Of a DNA stretch of 64,000 nucleotides, positions 47,342 through 56,173 are shown in pieces (the stretch's first letter is position 1; each line of letters starts with the position of its first letter). Under the pieces are notes generated by a model. The model ran no database searches, was not told the DNA's origin, and saw only the letters and a program-made list of their open reading frames with translations. The position numbers were made by a program, and so were the translations under genes. This DNA is from Stutzerimonas stutzeri (GTDB lineage Bacteria; Pseudomonadota; Gammaproteobacteria; Pseudomonadales; Pseudomonadaceae), in contig CP077641.1 of the NCBI GenBank assembly GCA_019056435.1, forward strand, positions 930,001 through 994,000, written 5' to 3'.

Positions 47342-48695
47342 ATGACCGGCCAGGTGATCTTCATCGATGACGAGGCGGCGATCCGCCAGGCAGTGCAGCA
47401 ATGGCTGGAGCTGTCCGGCTATCGCGTGCGCACCTGCGCCAGTGCGCAGGAAGCGCTGGGCATCGTTGACCGCGGTTTTCCCGGCGTGCTGATCAGCGAC
47501 GTGCGCATGCCGGACCTGGACGGCCTCGGCCTGCTGGAGCGGTTGGTCGCGCTGGACCCGGAGCTGCCGGTGATCATGGTCACCGGCCATGGCGACGTGC
47601 CCATGGCCGTGCAGGCGCTGCGCCAGGGTGCCTATGACTTCATCGAAAAGCCTTTCACCCCCGAACGCCTGCTCGACAGCGTTCGACGTGCCCAGGACAA
47701 GCGTCGACTGGTCTGCGAGAACCGCCAGTTGCGCGAGCAATTCACCCGCAAAGGGCGCATCGAGTCGATGCTGCTGGGCGTTTCGCGCGCCATGGAAAAC
47801 CTGCGCCGCCAGGTGCTGGAGCTGGCCGGCACCAACGTCAACGTGCTGATCCGCGGGGATACCGGCAGCGGCAAGGAGCAAGTGGCGCGCTGCCTGCACG
47901 ACTTCAGCCCGCGCGCGCAATCCGTTCGTCGCGCTCAACTGCGCGGCCATCCCGGAAACCATCTTCGAGAGCGAACTCTTCGGCCACGAGAGCGGCGCCT
48001 TCACCGGCGCCCAGGCCAAGCGCATCGGCCGCATCGAGCACGCCCACGGCGGCACCCTGTTTCTCGACGAGATCGAAAGCATGCCGCTCGCCCAACAGGT
48101 CAAGCTGTTGCGCGTGCTGCAGGAGAGAACACTCGAGCGGCTGGGGTCAAACCGCAGCATCGAGGTCGACCTGCGGGTGATCAGTGCCGCCAAGCCGGAT
48201 TTGCTGGAAGAGGTGCGCGGCGGGCGCTTCCGCGAGGACCTGCTGTACCGCCTGAATGTCGCCGAGCTGCACATCCCACCCCTGCGCGAACGGCGCGAGG
48301 ACATTCCGCTGCTGTTCGACCACTTCGCCAGCCAGGCCGCCCAGCGCCACGGTCGGGACCCCGTCCCCGCCAGCCCGGCGGAGCTGGCGCAGCTGCTCGG
48401 CCACGACTGGCCGGGCAATGTCCGTGAATTGATCAACGCCGCCGAACGTCACGCCCTGGGCCTGACCCCGCCGCCAACGGCACAGGCCCCCACCACCAGC
48501 ACAGGCACCTCCCTCGCCGAACAGATGGAAGCCTTCGAAGCGCAATGCCTGCACAATGCGCTGCAACAACACAAGGGCAACATCAGCGAGGTCATGGCGC
48601 AGCTGCAGCTCCCGCGCCGTACCCTCAACGAGAAGATGCAGCGCCACGGCCTCAGCCGCAGCGACTACCTGCCAGCGGGCAGCAATGACGGCTGA
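47342..48695 (+). CDS. dctD: DctD-type sigma-54-dependent response regulator (frame broken in the AAA+ domain)
   Basis: This NtrC-family regulator has a receiver domain (phospho-acceptor Asp in [12 protein letters not shown], about residue 54). A sigma-54-interacting AAA+ domain follows (Walker [26 protein letters not shown], the GAFTGA loop). It ends in a Fis-type HTH ([18 protein letters not shown]). The frame changes in the GC repeat at 47908-47919, just after HDFSPRAQ. The second part is in frame from [14 protein letters not shown]. One extra base or two missing bases would explain it (about 450 residues). It is the partner of dctB. Its targets probably need a -24/-12 promoter. The orphan TRAP SBP is 11 kb away. 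Confidence 0.9.
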
Positions 48696-48835
48696 GTGGC
48701 GGGCAGGGATGTACCTGAAGGCGCGAGCGACCGCTTTGCACTCTGCTTGACCACGACGCCGCTGAAATCCTCGCTTTTGGAAGCCTCTGCGCCACCGCAG
48801 GCGAGCGTGATCGCCAAGCAGGCGGTGTTCCCGGT

Positions 48836-48903
48836 GGGCGAACAAGTTCGCCCCTACCAGGCCAGCCACCCCGACAACTTTGTAGGGGCGAATTTATTCG
48901 CCC
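48836..48903. repeat. Inverted pair of REP elements (REPIN-like doublet)
   Basis: Two 22-base REP copies lie in opposite orientation. One at 48836-48857 is read on the minus strand as GTAG plus GGGCGAAC-TT-GTTCGCCC. The other at 48882-48903 is GTAG plus GGGCGAAT-TT-ATTCGCCC on the plus strand. They are separated by 24 bases with the GTAG heads facing each other. This is the organisation of a REPIN/BIME mobilised by a RAYT transposase elsewhere in the genome. Confidence 0.8.
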
Positions 48904-48973
48904 AACGGCCCCCGGCTCAGCCCATACGGCCAACAAACGCCCTGTAGCTGTCGTGGAGCGTTATTGCTCTTCG

Positions 48974-50216
48974 CTAGCGATCGAGCTCGCTCAGCTGCCG
49001 TTGCAGGAAGCGCTTCTCCGGCTCCAGCTGCGCCAGGGCCAAGGCCGTCCGGTAGGCTTCGCGTGCCTCGTCCACCCGTCCGAGACGGCGACAGAAATCG
49101 GCGCGGGCGGCATGCAGCAGGTGATATTCAGGCAGCTCGCCGCGCGCCAGCAGCTCGTCCGTGACCGCCAATCCGGCGGCAGGCCCATCGCGCATGGCCA
49201 AGGCAACGGCGCGGTTGAGCTCGACCACCGGCGACGGGGTGGCATGCAGCAGCAGGTCATAGAGGCGCACGATCTGTGCCCAGTCGGTTCGTTCGGCACT
49301 GGGGGGCTTCCGCGTGCACGGCCACGATGGCGGCCTGCAGCGTGTAGGCGCCGAATCGCCTCGATCCGAGCGCGCGCTGCACCAGGGCGATGCCTTCAGC
49401 GATTTCAGCCCTGTCCCAGCGGCTGCGATCCTGCTCGTCCAGCCGCACCAGGTCGCCGGCCGCATCGAGGCGCGCAGCCCGCCGGCTGTCGTGCAGCAGC
49501 ATCAGCGCAAGCAGTCCCGCCACCTCCGGGTCCGGCAGCAATTCGAGCAGCAGCCTGCCCAGGCGAATCGCTTCGGCGCTGAGGTCCGCGCGGGTCAGTT
49601 CGGGGCCGCTCGAGGCCGAATAGCCTTCATTGAAGACCAGGTAGATCACCCGCAGGACGCTGTCCAGCCGCGCCGGCAGCTCGTCGCGTGACGGTACGTG
49701 GTAGGGCAACTTCGCCTCGCGAATCTTCGCCTTGGCGCGGACGATGCGCTGCGCCACGGTCGCCGGCGCGGCCAGGAAGGCCCGTGCGATCTGCTCAGTG
49801 GTCAGGTCGCAGACTTCGCGCAAGGTCAGTGCCACGCGGGCGTCCGGCTGCAGCGCCGGATGGCAGCAGGTGAAGATCAGCCGCAGACGGTCGTCTTCCA
49901 TCTCGTCCACCTCCGCGGTGTCTGGCGAGCGTTCCAGTTGCTCGGCCAGCAACCGCAGCGAGGCATCGAAACGTGCACGACGGCGCAGCGCATCGATGGC
50001 CTTGCAGCGCCCGGCGGACACCAGCCAGGCGCGCGGATTGTCGGGCACGCCCTCCCGCGGCCACTGCTGCACAGCCGCGGCGAAGGCGTCGTGCAGCGCC
50101 TCTTCGGCCCGATCGAAATCGCCGAGCAGGCGAATCAGCGTCGCCAGGACACGACGCGACTCCTGTCGATAGATGGCCTCGATCCGCCCGGCCAGCGGGC
50201 TGGCGTAACCGGGCAT
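48974..50216 (-). CDS. ECF42-type RNA polymerase sigma factor (frame broken by one extra base)
   Basis: This is an extracytoplasmic-function sigma factor of the large type with a C-terminal TPR-like extension, associated with YCII/DGPF proteins. Sigma region 2 is RLLGDFDRAEEALHDAFAAAV and DNPRAWLVSAGRCKAIDALRRR. Region 4 is LREVCDLTTEQIARAFLAAPATVAQRIVRAK. The frame breaks at a run of six G's (49301-49306), which should be five. The C-terminal part continues APSAERTDWAQIVRLYDLLL and ends at 48974. Corrected length is 413 residues. The DGPF partner gene lies 1 base upstream. No anti-sigma factor is visible. Confidence 0.88.
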
Positions 50217-50217
50217 G

Positions 50218-50574
50218 CTAACGCTGTGGCAGCTGCCGCAACGGCCGCACTTCGATACTGCCGAGGCTGGCCGGCGGAATCGTCGCGGCGATAGCCTCGG
50301 CTTCCGCCTGGTCGGCCGCTTCGATCAGGTAAAAGCCGGCCAGTTGCTCGCGCGTTTCGGCGAAGGGCCCATCGACGACCGATGCGGTGCCCTCGCGCAC
50401 CCTGACCGTGCGGGCGGTTCGCACCGATTGCAGCGGCTCGCCGGCGAGCATATGCCCACTGGCACGCAGGCGCTCGCCGCAGGCCAGGCAGCGCGCGACC
50501 AGTGCCTGCCACTGCTCGTCGGTCATCGCGTCCACAAGCTGCTCGTCGTAATAGATCAGGCACAGGTATTTCAT
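50218..50574 (-). CDS. YCII-related (DGPF-type) protein
   Basis: This is a 118-residue soluble protein of the YCII/DGPF family. The diagnostic DGPFAETREQLAGFYLIEA is at about residues 68-86. Such proteins accompany ECF41/42-type sigma factors, and this one is directly upstream of the sigma gene (the stop is 1 base from the sigma start). They are thought to bind small substrates, but the role is unproved. The ATG at 50574 is well supported. Confidence 0.92.
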   Translation of the reverse strand: MKYLCLIYYDEQLVDAMTDEQWQALVARCLACGERLRASGHMLAGEPLQSVRTARTVRVREGTASVVDGPFAETREQLAGFYLIEAADQAEAEAIAATIPPASLGSIEVRPLRQLPQR

Positions 50575-50658
50575 GGCGGGGCTCCGTCTGCCGGTAACCC
50601 AGCAACGCTAGCAGCGACCGGCGCTACCTGCCCCACCAAGCGACGAACGCTCAGCGCC

Positions 50659-51122
50659 CTACCCGGCCTGCTCCTGCAACGGCGGTGTCGAGTCGGACAT
50701 GCAAACCTGTCCGGTCTCCATGTCGAAGGGCATGGAGAAATGTTCATGCACGACCCGCCATTGATCGCCTTGCCGGCGCCAGACCCGGCTGCCACGCATC
50801 CAGGCGGTCTGCATCTCGCCCTTTCGTTGGGGCCGCCGCAATGCGAGAGCATGCGGCTGTACGCCAGGTCGCCGCCGACCTCGACATGCAACTCGTGGGT
50901 TTCGAAGAAGCCCTCGCCCTGGCAGAACTCGAAACAGCGCTTCCAGTGCGCGTGGTAGTCCGGTACGCCGACGAATTGCAGCGCACCGACGGCGTCGAAG
51001 GCGACAACGTCCGGCGCGTACTGGGTCATGATCCGGTCCAGATCCCTGGCCTTGAGGGCAACTTCGAATTCGTCGTGCAGCTGACGAATGCGGGCTTCGT
51101 CCGGGTGGATGGCGTTTGGCAT
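50659..51122 (-). CDS. SnoaL/NTF2-like protein of the ECF sigma cluster (frame broken by one missing A)
   Basis: This is a soluble NTF2-like protein (DUF4440/SnoaL type). The N-terminus MPNAIHPDEARIRQLHDEFEVALKARDLD and DIMTQYAPDVVAFD-like core are clear. The frame changes at the T-run 50822-50824 (plus strand), where GAAAGGGC should be GAAAAGGGC to continue CGGPNEKGEMQTAWMRGSRVW. It ends at 50659 with about 154 residues. Its position upstream of the DGPF gene and sigma gene on the same strand suggests one functional unit. Ligand and role are unknown. Confidence 0.85.
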
Positions 51123-51265
51123 GGTGGTTTCTCCTGTCATGTGGGTTTCGCATGAACTGGTCGTCCGGCAGCACGCCAGATCGACAACCGCCCTCATGTG
51201 TTTCCGAATATGACGACCAACGGCATAGTCGCGACCATTCGGCGCAGGATGATGCAACTTAGGTT

Positions 51266-51283
51266 GCGAATTGTTCGCATTGA
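51266..51283 (+). promoter_or_regulatory. Fur-box-like palindrome upstream of the TonB-dependent receptor
   Basis: GCGAATTGTTCGCATTGA matches the Fur 19-mer consensus at about 11 of 18 positions, and TGCGAATTGTTCGCA (51265-51279) is a perfect inverted repeat. It lies about 90 bases upstream of the preferred receptor start. Iron control of an outer-membrane siderophore receptor is expected, but the match is imperfect. Confidence 0.5.
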
Positions 51284-51371
51284 AATATGATAGTGGCCCT
51301 CAGATAGCATGCCGTTTCGTCGGCCTCTGCTCCGTGATCCACCCATTGCCTCCATGCCGGTCAGGTCTCCC

Positions 51372-53585
51372 ATGCCCACTCTTCGCTTCGCACGCAAAAC
51401 CGCCCTGCTGCCCGTTTGCCTTGCGGCCAGCTTCACTGGCACGCCGTTGATGGCGCAGGAACAAACCGAGCGCCAGCCCCAGGCGGCGACCACCGAGCCG
51501 GTGGAACTGCAATCGGTCGAGATCACCGCCAGCGCCGACGCCTCCGCCGAGGGCCTGACCGAACCCTACGCGGGTGAACAGGTGGCCCGAGGTGGCCGGG
51601 TAGGCATCCTGGGTAATCAGGACTATATGGAGACGCCTTTTACCTCGACGTCCTATACCTCCAAGCTGATCCAGGATCAGCAGGCGCGTAGCGTCTCCGA
51701 TGTGCTGCAGAACGACCCATCGGTACGCGTCGCCCGCGGCTTTGGCAATTTCCAGGAGCTGTACGTGGTACGCGGGTTCCCAGTGTTCTCCGACGACATC
51801 GCCTACAACGGTCTCTATGGCCTGCTGCCGCGCCAGTACGTGGCTGCCGAATTCATCGAGCGCGTGGAAGTGTTCCGCGGCGCCAACACCTTCCTCAACG
51901 GTGCGGCACCGGGTGGCAGCGGCATCGGCGGCGCGATCAACATCCTGCCCAAGCGCGCACCGAACGAGCCGTTGACACGCTTGACCGTAGGTGCCGAGAA
52001 CGGCGGCCAGTTCACCAGCTCGGCGGATATTGCCCGTCGCTTCGGCGAGGACGACCGCTTCGGCGTGCGCCTGAACGCGGCCAAGCGCGCCGGCGAAACC
52101 ACGGTCGAGGACGAGGATCGCACCCTCGACATGTTTGCCCTTGGCCTCGACTACCAGGGTGACAACTTCCGCCTGTCCGGCGACATCGGCCACCAGTACC
52201 ACTTCATCGACAGCCCGCGCCCGAACGTAACTCCTGCCGGTGGCATCCCCAGCGCGCCGGACGCCGAGGACAACTTCGCCCAGCCGTGGACCTACTCGAA
52301 GGAAAAGCAGACCTTCGGCACCTTCCGCGCCGAATATGACTTTTCCGATGCAGTGACAGGCTGGCTCGCTGCTGGCGTGCGTGAGGGCGAGGAGAAGAAT
52401 CGCCTGGCCAACCCGACGTCCGATGCCAATGGCAACCTCACCGCGTACCGTTTCGACAACGTGCGCGAGGAGGAGGTATTCACCAGCGAAGTCGGCCTGC
52501 GCGGGCTCGCGCAGACCGGCGCGGTATCGCACCAATGGGTCGTCTCGGCGGCGATGTTCGATGTGGAGGCCCGTAACGCCTACGCCTTCTCGAACTTCGC
52601 CGGCTTTGCCAATGACCTCTATGACCCCTACGCCAGCCCCATGCCATCGGCAGACTTCTTCATAGGCGGCGCGATGTCCAACCCCCATGTGACCGAGCGC
52701 ACCCATACCCAAAGCTTGGCCATCGCTGACACCCTCGGGTTTCTGGACGACCGCCTGCTGATTACCCTTGGTGCCCGCCGCCAAGGCATCGAAGCCAAGA
52801 CCTACGATTACAACTCCGGCCTGCGTGCATCGTCCTATAACCGCTACGAGACCACTCCGTCGGCTGCCGTGGTCTACAAGCTGACCGATGAACTTTCGGT
52901 ATACGCCAACTACATCGAGGCGCTGGTCAAAGGTGATATTGCCCCGGCGAACAGTGGCGGCACTCCCGTCACCAACGCGGGCGACGCGTTGGCGCCCTAT
53001 GTCTCGGAGCAGACTGAGGTGGGTATCAAATATGACGGTAGCTACCTTGGCGGCAGCCTGGCCTTGTTCACGACCGATCGGCCTTTCAGCACCATCAACA
53101 ACGGTGTATTCACGGACGGAGGCGAGCAGCGCAACCGCGGCATCGAGCTGTCCGTATTCGGTGAACCTGTCTATGGCGTACGCTTGCTGGGTGGCGTGAC
53201 ATTGCTCGACGCCGAGCTGACTCGCACCGAGAACGGACTCAACGAAGGCAACCGCGCCATCGGCGTCCCCCGCACTCAGGCCAATATTGGCGGTGAATGG
53301 GACCTGCCGGGTGTAAACGGTCTGACCCTGACCAGCCAGGTCGTCTATACCAGCAGCCAGTACGCCGATGCGGCGAACGACCTGAAGGTGCCGTCCTGGA
53401 CACGCCTGGACCTCGGTGCCCGCTACCGGATGGTGCTCGACGAGCGTGACGTGACCCTGCGCGCCAACCTGGACAACGTGACCGGGCGCGACTACTGGGC
53501 CTCGGCTGGCGGCTACCCCGACCAGAGCTACCTCGTCCTCGGCGCCCCGCGCACCCTCACGGTCAGCGCCACGGTCGACTTCTGA
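51372..53585 (+). CDS. TonB-dependent siderophore receptor
   Basis: This outer-membrane receptor is about 737 residues long, with a signal peptide ending in PLMAQE, a TonB-box region, a plug domain and a 22-strand barrel. Plug motifs are DVLQNDPSVRVARGFGNFQELYVVRGF and RVEVFRGANTFLNGAAPGGSGIGGAINI. The barrel ends in the aromatic residue F. It belongs to the siderophore-receptor type, and the actual siderophore is unknown. Three in-frame ATGs (51309, 51354, 51372) are possible. The last is chosen because it gives a normal signal peptide. The stop overlaps the next gene by one base, and a Fur-like site lies upstream. Confidence 0.9.
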   Translation: MPTLRFARKTALLPVCLAASFTGTPLMAQEQTERQPQAATTEPVELQSVEITASADASAEGLTEPYAGEQVARGGRVGILGNQDYMETPFTSTSYTSKLIQDQQARSVSDVLQNDPSVRVARGFGNFQELYVVRGFPVFSDDIAYNGLYGLLPRQYVAAEFIERVEVFRGANTFLNGAAPGGSGIGGAINILPKRAPNEPLTRLTVGAENGGQFTSSADIARRFGEDDRFGVRLNAAKRAGETTVEDEDRTLDMFALGLDYQGDNFRLSGDIGHQYHFIDSPRPNVTPAGGIPSAPDAEDNFAQPWTYSKEKQTFGTFRAEYDFSDAVTGWLAAGVREGEEKNRLANPTSDANGNLTAYRFDNVREEEVFTSEVGLRGLAQTGAVSHQWVVSAAMFDVEARNAYAFSNFAGFANDLYDPYASPMPSADFFIGGAMSNPHVTERTHTQSLAIADTLGFLDDRLLITLGARRQGIEAKTYDYNSGLRASSYNRYETTPSAAVVYKLTDELSVYANYIEALVKGDIAPANSGGTPVTNAGDALAPYVSEQTEVGIKYDGSYLGGSLALFTTDRPFSTINNGVFTDGGEQRNRGIELSVFGEPVYGVRLLGGVTLLDAELTRTENGLNEGNRAIGVPRTQANIGGEWDLPGVNGLTLTSQVVYTSSQYADAANDLKVPSWTRLDLGARYRMVLDERDVTLRANLDNVTGRDYWASAGGYPDQSYLVLGAPRTLTVSATVDF

Positions 53586-54711
53586 TGCAGGCAGTCACGC
53601 TCCGCCGTTGGGGCTGGATCCACAAGTGGTCCAGCCTCGTTTGCACGCTGTTCATCCTGATGCTGTGCCTGACCGGCCTGCCGCTGGTCTTCTCGCATGA
53701 GATCGATCACCTCACCGGCAACGAGATCGAGGCGCCGGCGATGCCCGAGGGCGCGCCACGCGCTCCGGTCGATCAGGTCGCGGCAAAGGCGGTCGAGGCC
53801 TATCCGGGGCTGGTGCCGCTGTATTTCTTCGCCGAGGAAGACGAGCCGGACGTCTGGTACGTCAAGCTCGACACCCGCGTCGACACCGACGAGAGCGAGT
53901 CGACCCTGATCCTGTCCGACGCCCGCACGGCCGAGGTGCTGGGCGCGCCGAACTTCGACGAAGGCTTCATGAGCGTCATGTACCGCCTGCACGTGGACCT
54001 CTACGCGGGGCTGGCGGGCAAGCTGTTTCTCGGTTTCATGGGCCTGCTGCTGATGGTGGCGATCGTCTCCGGCGTGGTGCTCTACGCCCCTTCATGCGCA
54101 AGCTGCGCTTCGGCGAGGTACGCCAGGAGCGCACGGCCCGTACCCGCTGGCTGGACCTGCACAACCTGCTCGGTATCGTCACCCTGGTCTGGGCGCTGGC
54201 GGTGGGCTTCACCGGCGTGATCAACACCTGGGCGGACCTGATATTCCAGGCCTGGCAGGCCGAACAGGTCGCCGCGCTGCAGGCCGGCAAGACTCGTGTG
54301 CTGCTCGCGGACGATGCCAGTGATGCCCCGGCCGCGGACGGCTCGCTGCAAACTGCCGTCGACCGGGTGCTGGCCGCGGCACCCGACATGGCCGTTTCGA
54401 TGATTGCCTACCCCGGCACCCTGCGCGCCACGCCGGAGCATGTCGCGGTGATCCTGCGCGGCGACACGCCGCTGACGTCGCGCCTGACCCAGGCGCTGCT
54501 GGTCGATCCGGCCAACGGCGAGGTCCTGGAAGCCGGCGCCCGGCCCTGGTACGTCACCGCGCTGCAACTGTCCGAACCGCTGCACTTCGGCGATTACGGC
54601 GGCCTGCCGCTGAAAATCCTCTGGGGGCTGTTGGACATTCTCACCATCGTGGTGCTCGGCAGCGGCCTGTACCTGTGGCTCAAGCGCGGCGCGACGGAGG
54701 GTCGGGCATGA
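53585..54711 (+). CDS. PepSY-associated membrane protein (frame broken by one missing C)
   Basis: This is an inner-membrane protein of the PepSY-TM family, often encoded with siderophore receptors and thought to reduce or export ferric-siderophore-derived iron. The N-terminal span is IHKWSSLVCTLFILMLCLTGLPLVF, and conserved His residues are in SHEIDHL and RLHVDLYAGLAG. The frame breaks at CCCC (54087-54090). With five C's it continues YAPFMRKLRFGEVRQERTART, WLDLHNLLGIVTLVWALAVGFTGVINTW and a final span to 54711 (375 residues). It starts within the stop of the receptor gene. Confidence 0.88.
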
Positions 54712-54905
54712 TGCGCATCTGGTTGTGGCCGGTGCTGATCGCCGTGGTATCGGCGATCGGGCTGATCGCCGGCCTGGTCTCCGAAGGCGCCGGCGACTGG
54801 CTGAGCTGGCTGGCGCTCGCCGTACCCGTGGTGATCTCGCTGCATGGCCTGCGCCGCTGCAAGCCGCAGGGCCCGCGTGGGCTGAGCGTGCGCGCCCAGG
54901 GCTAA
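54708..54905 (+). CDS. Small membrane protein downstream of PepSY gene
   Basis: This is a 65-residue protein with two hydrophobic segments (IWLWPVLIAVVSAIGLIAGLVSEG and WLSWLALAVPVVISLHGLRRC), so it probably spans the inner membrane twice. ATG at 54708 overlaps the PepSY stop by four bases, indicating coupling. Small two-span proteins of this sort commonly follow PepSY genes in Fe-siderophore uptake loci, but no function is assigned. Confidence 0.8.
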   Translation: MMRIWLWPVLIAVVSAIGLIAGLVSEGAGDWLSWLALAVPVVISLHGLRRCKPQGPRGLSVRAQG

Positions 54906-54983
54906 GGGGCGGCGCAGCGTTCTTCGACCGGAGCATTGCCGCCTGACTGCGGTCACATGCTCACGTCTGTCTGGAGATGCGCC

Positions 54984-56171
54984 ATGCGCCACCTCATCAA
55001 CGCCCTGCGCCAGTGCGCCCTGATCGGGTCCCTGGCCTTCAGCACCTCGGGAGCCGCCGCACCCATGTACCAGGTCCTCATTGGCAGTTACACCAGCGAA
55101 GGCAACAGCGAAGGCATCTACCGGATGCAGTTCGACGCCGAACGCGGCCACCTCGACCCGCAACCCCTGCAGGTCATCCGCAGCCACAATCCGTCCTGGC
55201 TGACCCTGGATCTGAATCGAAACCGCCTGTACGCCGCCAACGAAAATGGCCCCGGGCATCCCGACCCGGTGGGCCGGGTCAGCGCCTTCATGATCGCCGC
55301 AAGCAGCGGCAGACTCTCCCCGCTGGCGCAGCAGATCACCCTCGGCGACGAGCCCACCCACCTGGCACTGAGTCGCGACGGGCGATTCCTCTTCGTCTCC
55401 AACTATGGGTCACGGGCCAATCCCGGCGGCAGCCTGGCCGTGGTGCCAACGGCGAAGGACGGCACCCTGATGCCGGTGACCCAGATCGCCACGCACAAGG
55501 CCAGCGAGCAGCACCCCGAGCGCCAGCAATCGGCGCACGTGCATTCCGCCGTGATATCGCCGGACGGCAAGACATTGTTCGTCAGCGATCTCGGCGCCGA
55601 CCGGATCTTCGTCTACCGCTACGACCCGAGCAACGCCGAGCGCCCCCTGACGCCAGCCGACCCGGCGGCCATCACGCTACCGGATGGCAGCGGGCCCCGG
55701 CACCTGGCGTTCAGCCCTGACGGCCTGCAGGCCTACGCCACGCTGGAGCTGAGCGCCCAGGTGGTGCGTTTCGATCATGTTGACGGCAGCCTGGTTCAGC
55801 GCCAGCTGGTGAACCTGGCGGACGACGGCGACGCTTCCCGGCATTCCCCCGGGGCGATCCATCCCTCGCCGGACGGCCGCTTCCTGTACGTCAGCGATCG
55901 TGCCGAGACGAATCGGATCCTGGTCTACGCCGTCGACGACAACGGCATGCTGCGCGAGATCCAGCAGCGCGACAGCGAAGGCCGCGAGCCGCGAGAGTTC
56001 GCCATCGATCCAAGCGGCCGGTTCATGCTGATCGCCAATCAGAAGAGCGATGCCCTGGTGGTGCTCGAGCGCGACCCGGACACCGGGTTGCTGGGCGACA
56101 CCCTTCAGAGCCTGCCGATGGGGCGGCCGTCGGATGTGAAGTTCATCGACCGCACCCAGAGCGGGGGCTGA
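54984..56171 (+). CDS. Exported lactonase-family seven-bladed beta-propeller protein
   Basis: This 395-residue protein has an N-terminal signal peptide (MRHLINALRQCALIG through the predicted cleavage after SGAAA) and a lactonase/6-phosphogluconolactonase-like propeller (PF10282). Repeats are marked by HLALSRDGRFLFVSNYGS, SAVISPDGKTLFVSDLG, HLAFSPDGLQAYATLE and GAIHPSPDGRFLYVSDR. Cytoplasmic YbhE-type Pgl lacks a signal peptide, so this is probably a periplasmic sugar lactonase or a beta-propeller binding protein. A GGAG ribosome site supports the start at 54984. Confidence 0.88.
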   Translation: MRHLINALRQCALIGSLAFSTSGAAAPMYQVLIGSYTSEGNSEGIYRMQFDAERGHLDPQPLQVIRSHNPSWLTLDLNRNRLYAANENGPGHPDPVGRVSAFMIAASSGRLSPLAQQITLGDEPTHLALSRDGRFLFVSNYGSRANPGGSLAVVPTAKDGTLMPVTQIATHKASEQHPERQQSAHVHSAVISPDGKTLFVSDLGADRIFVYRYDPSNAERPLTPADPAAITLPDGSGPRHLAFSPDGLQAYATLELSAQVVRFDHVDGSLVQRQLVNLADDGDASRHSPGAIHPSPDGRFLYVSDRAETNRILVYAVDDNGMLREIQQRDSEGREPREFAIDPSGRFMLIANQKSDALVVLERDPDTGLLGDTLQSLPMGRPSDVKFIDRTQSGG

Positions 56172-56173
56172 GG

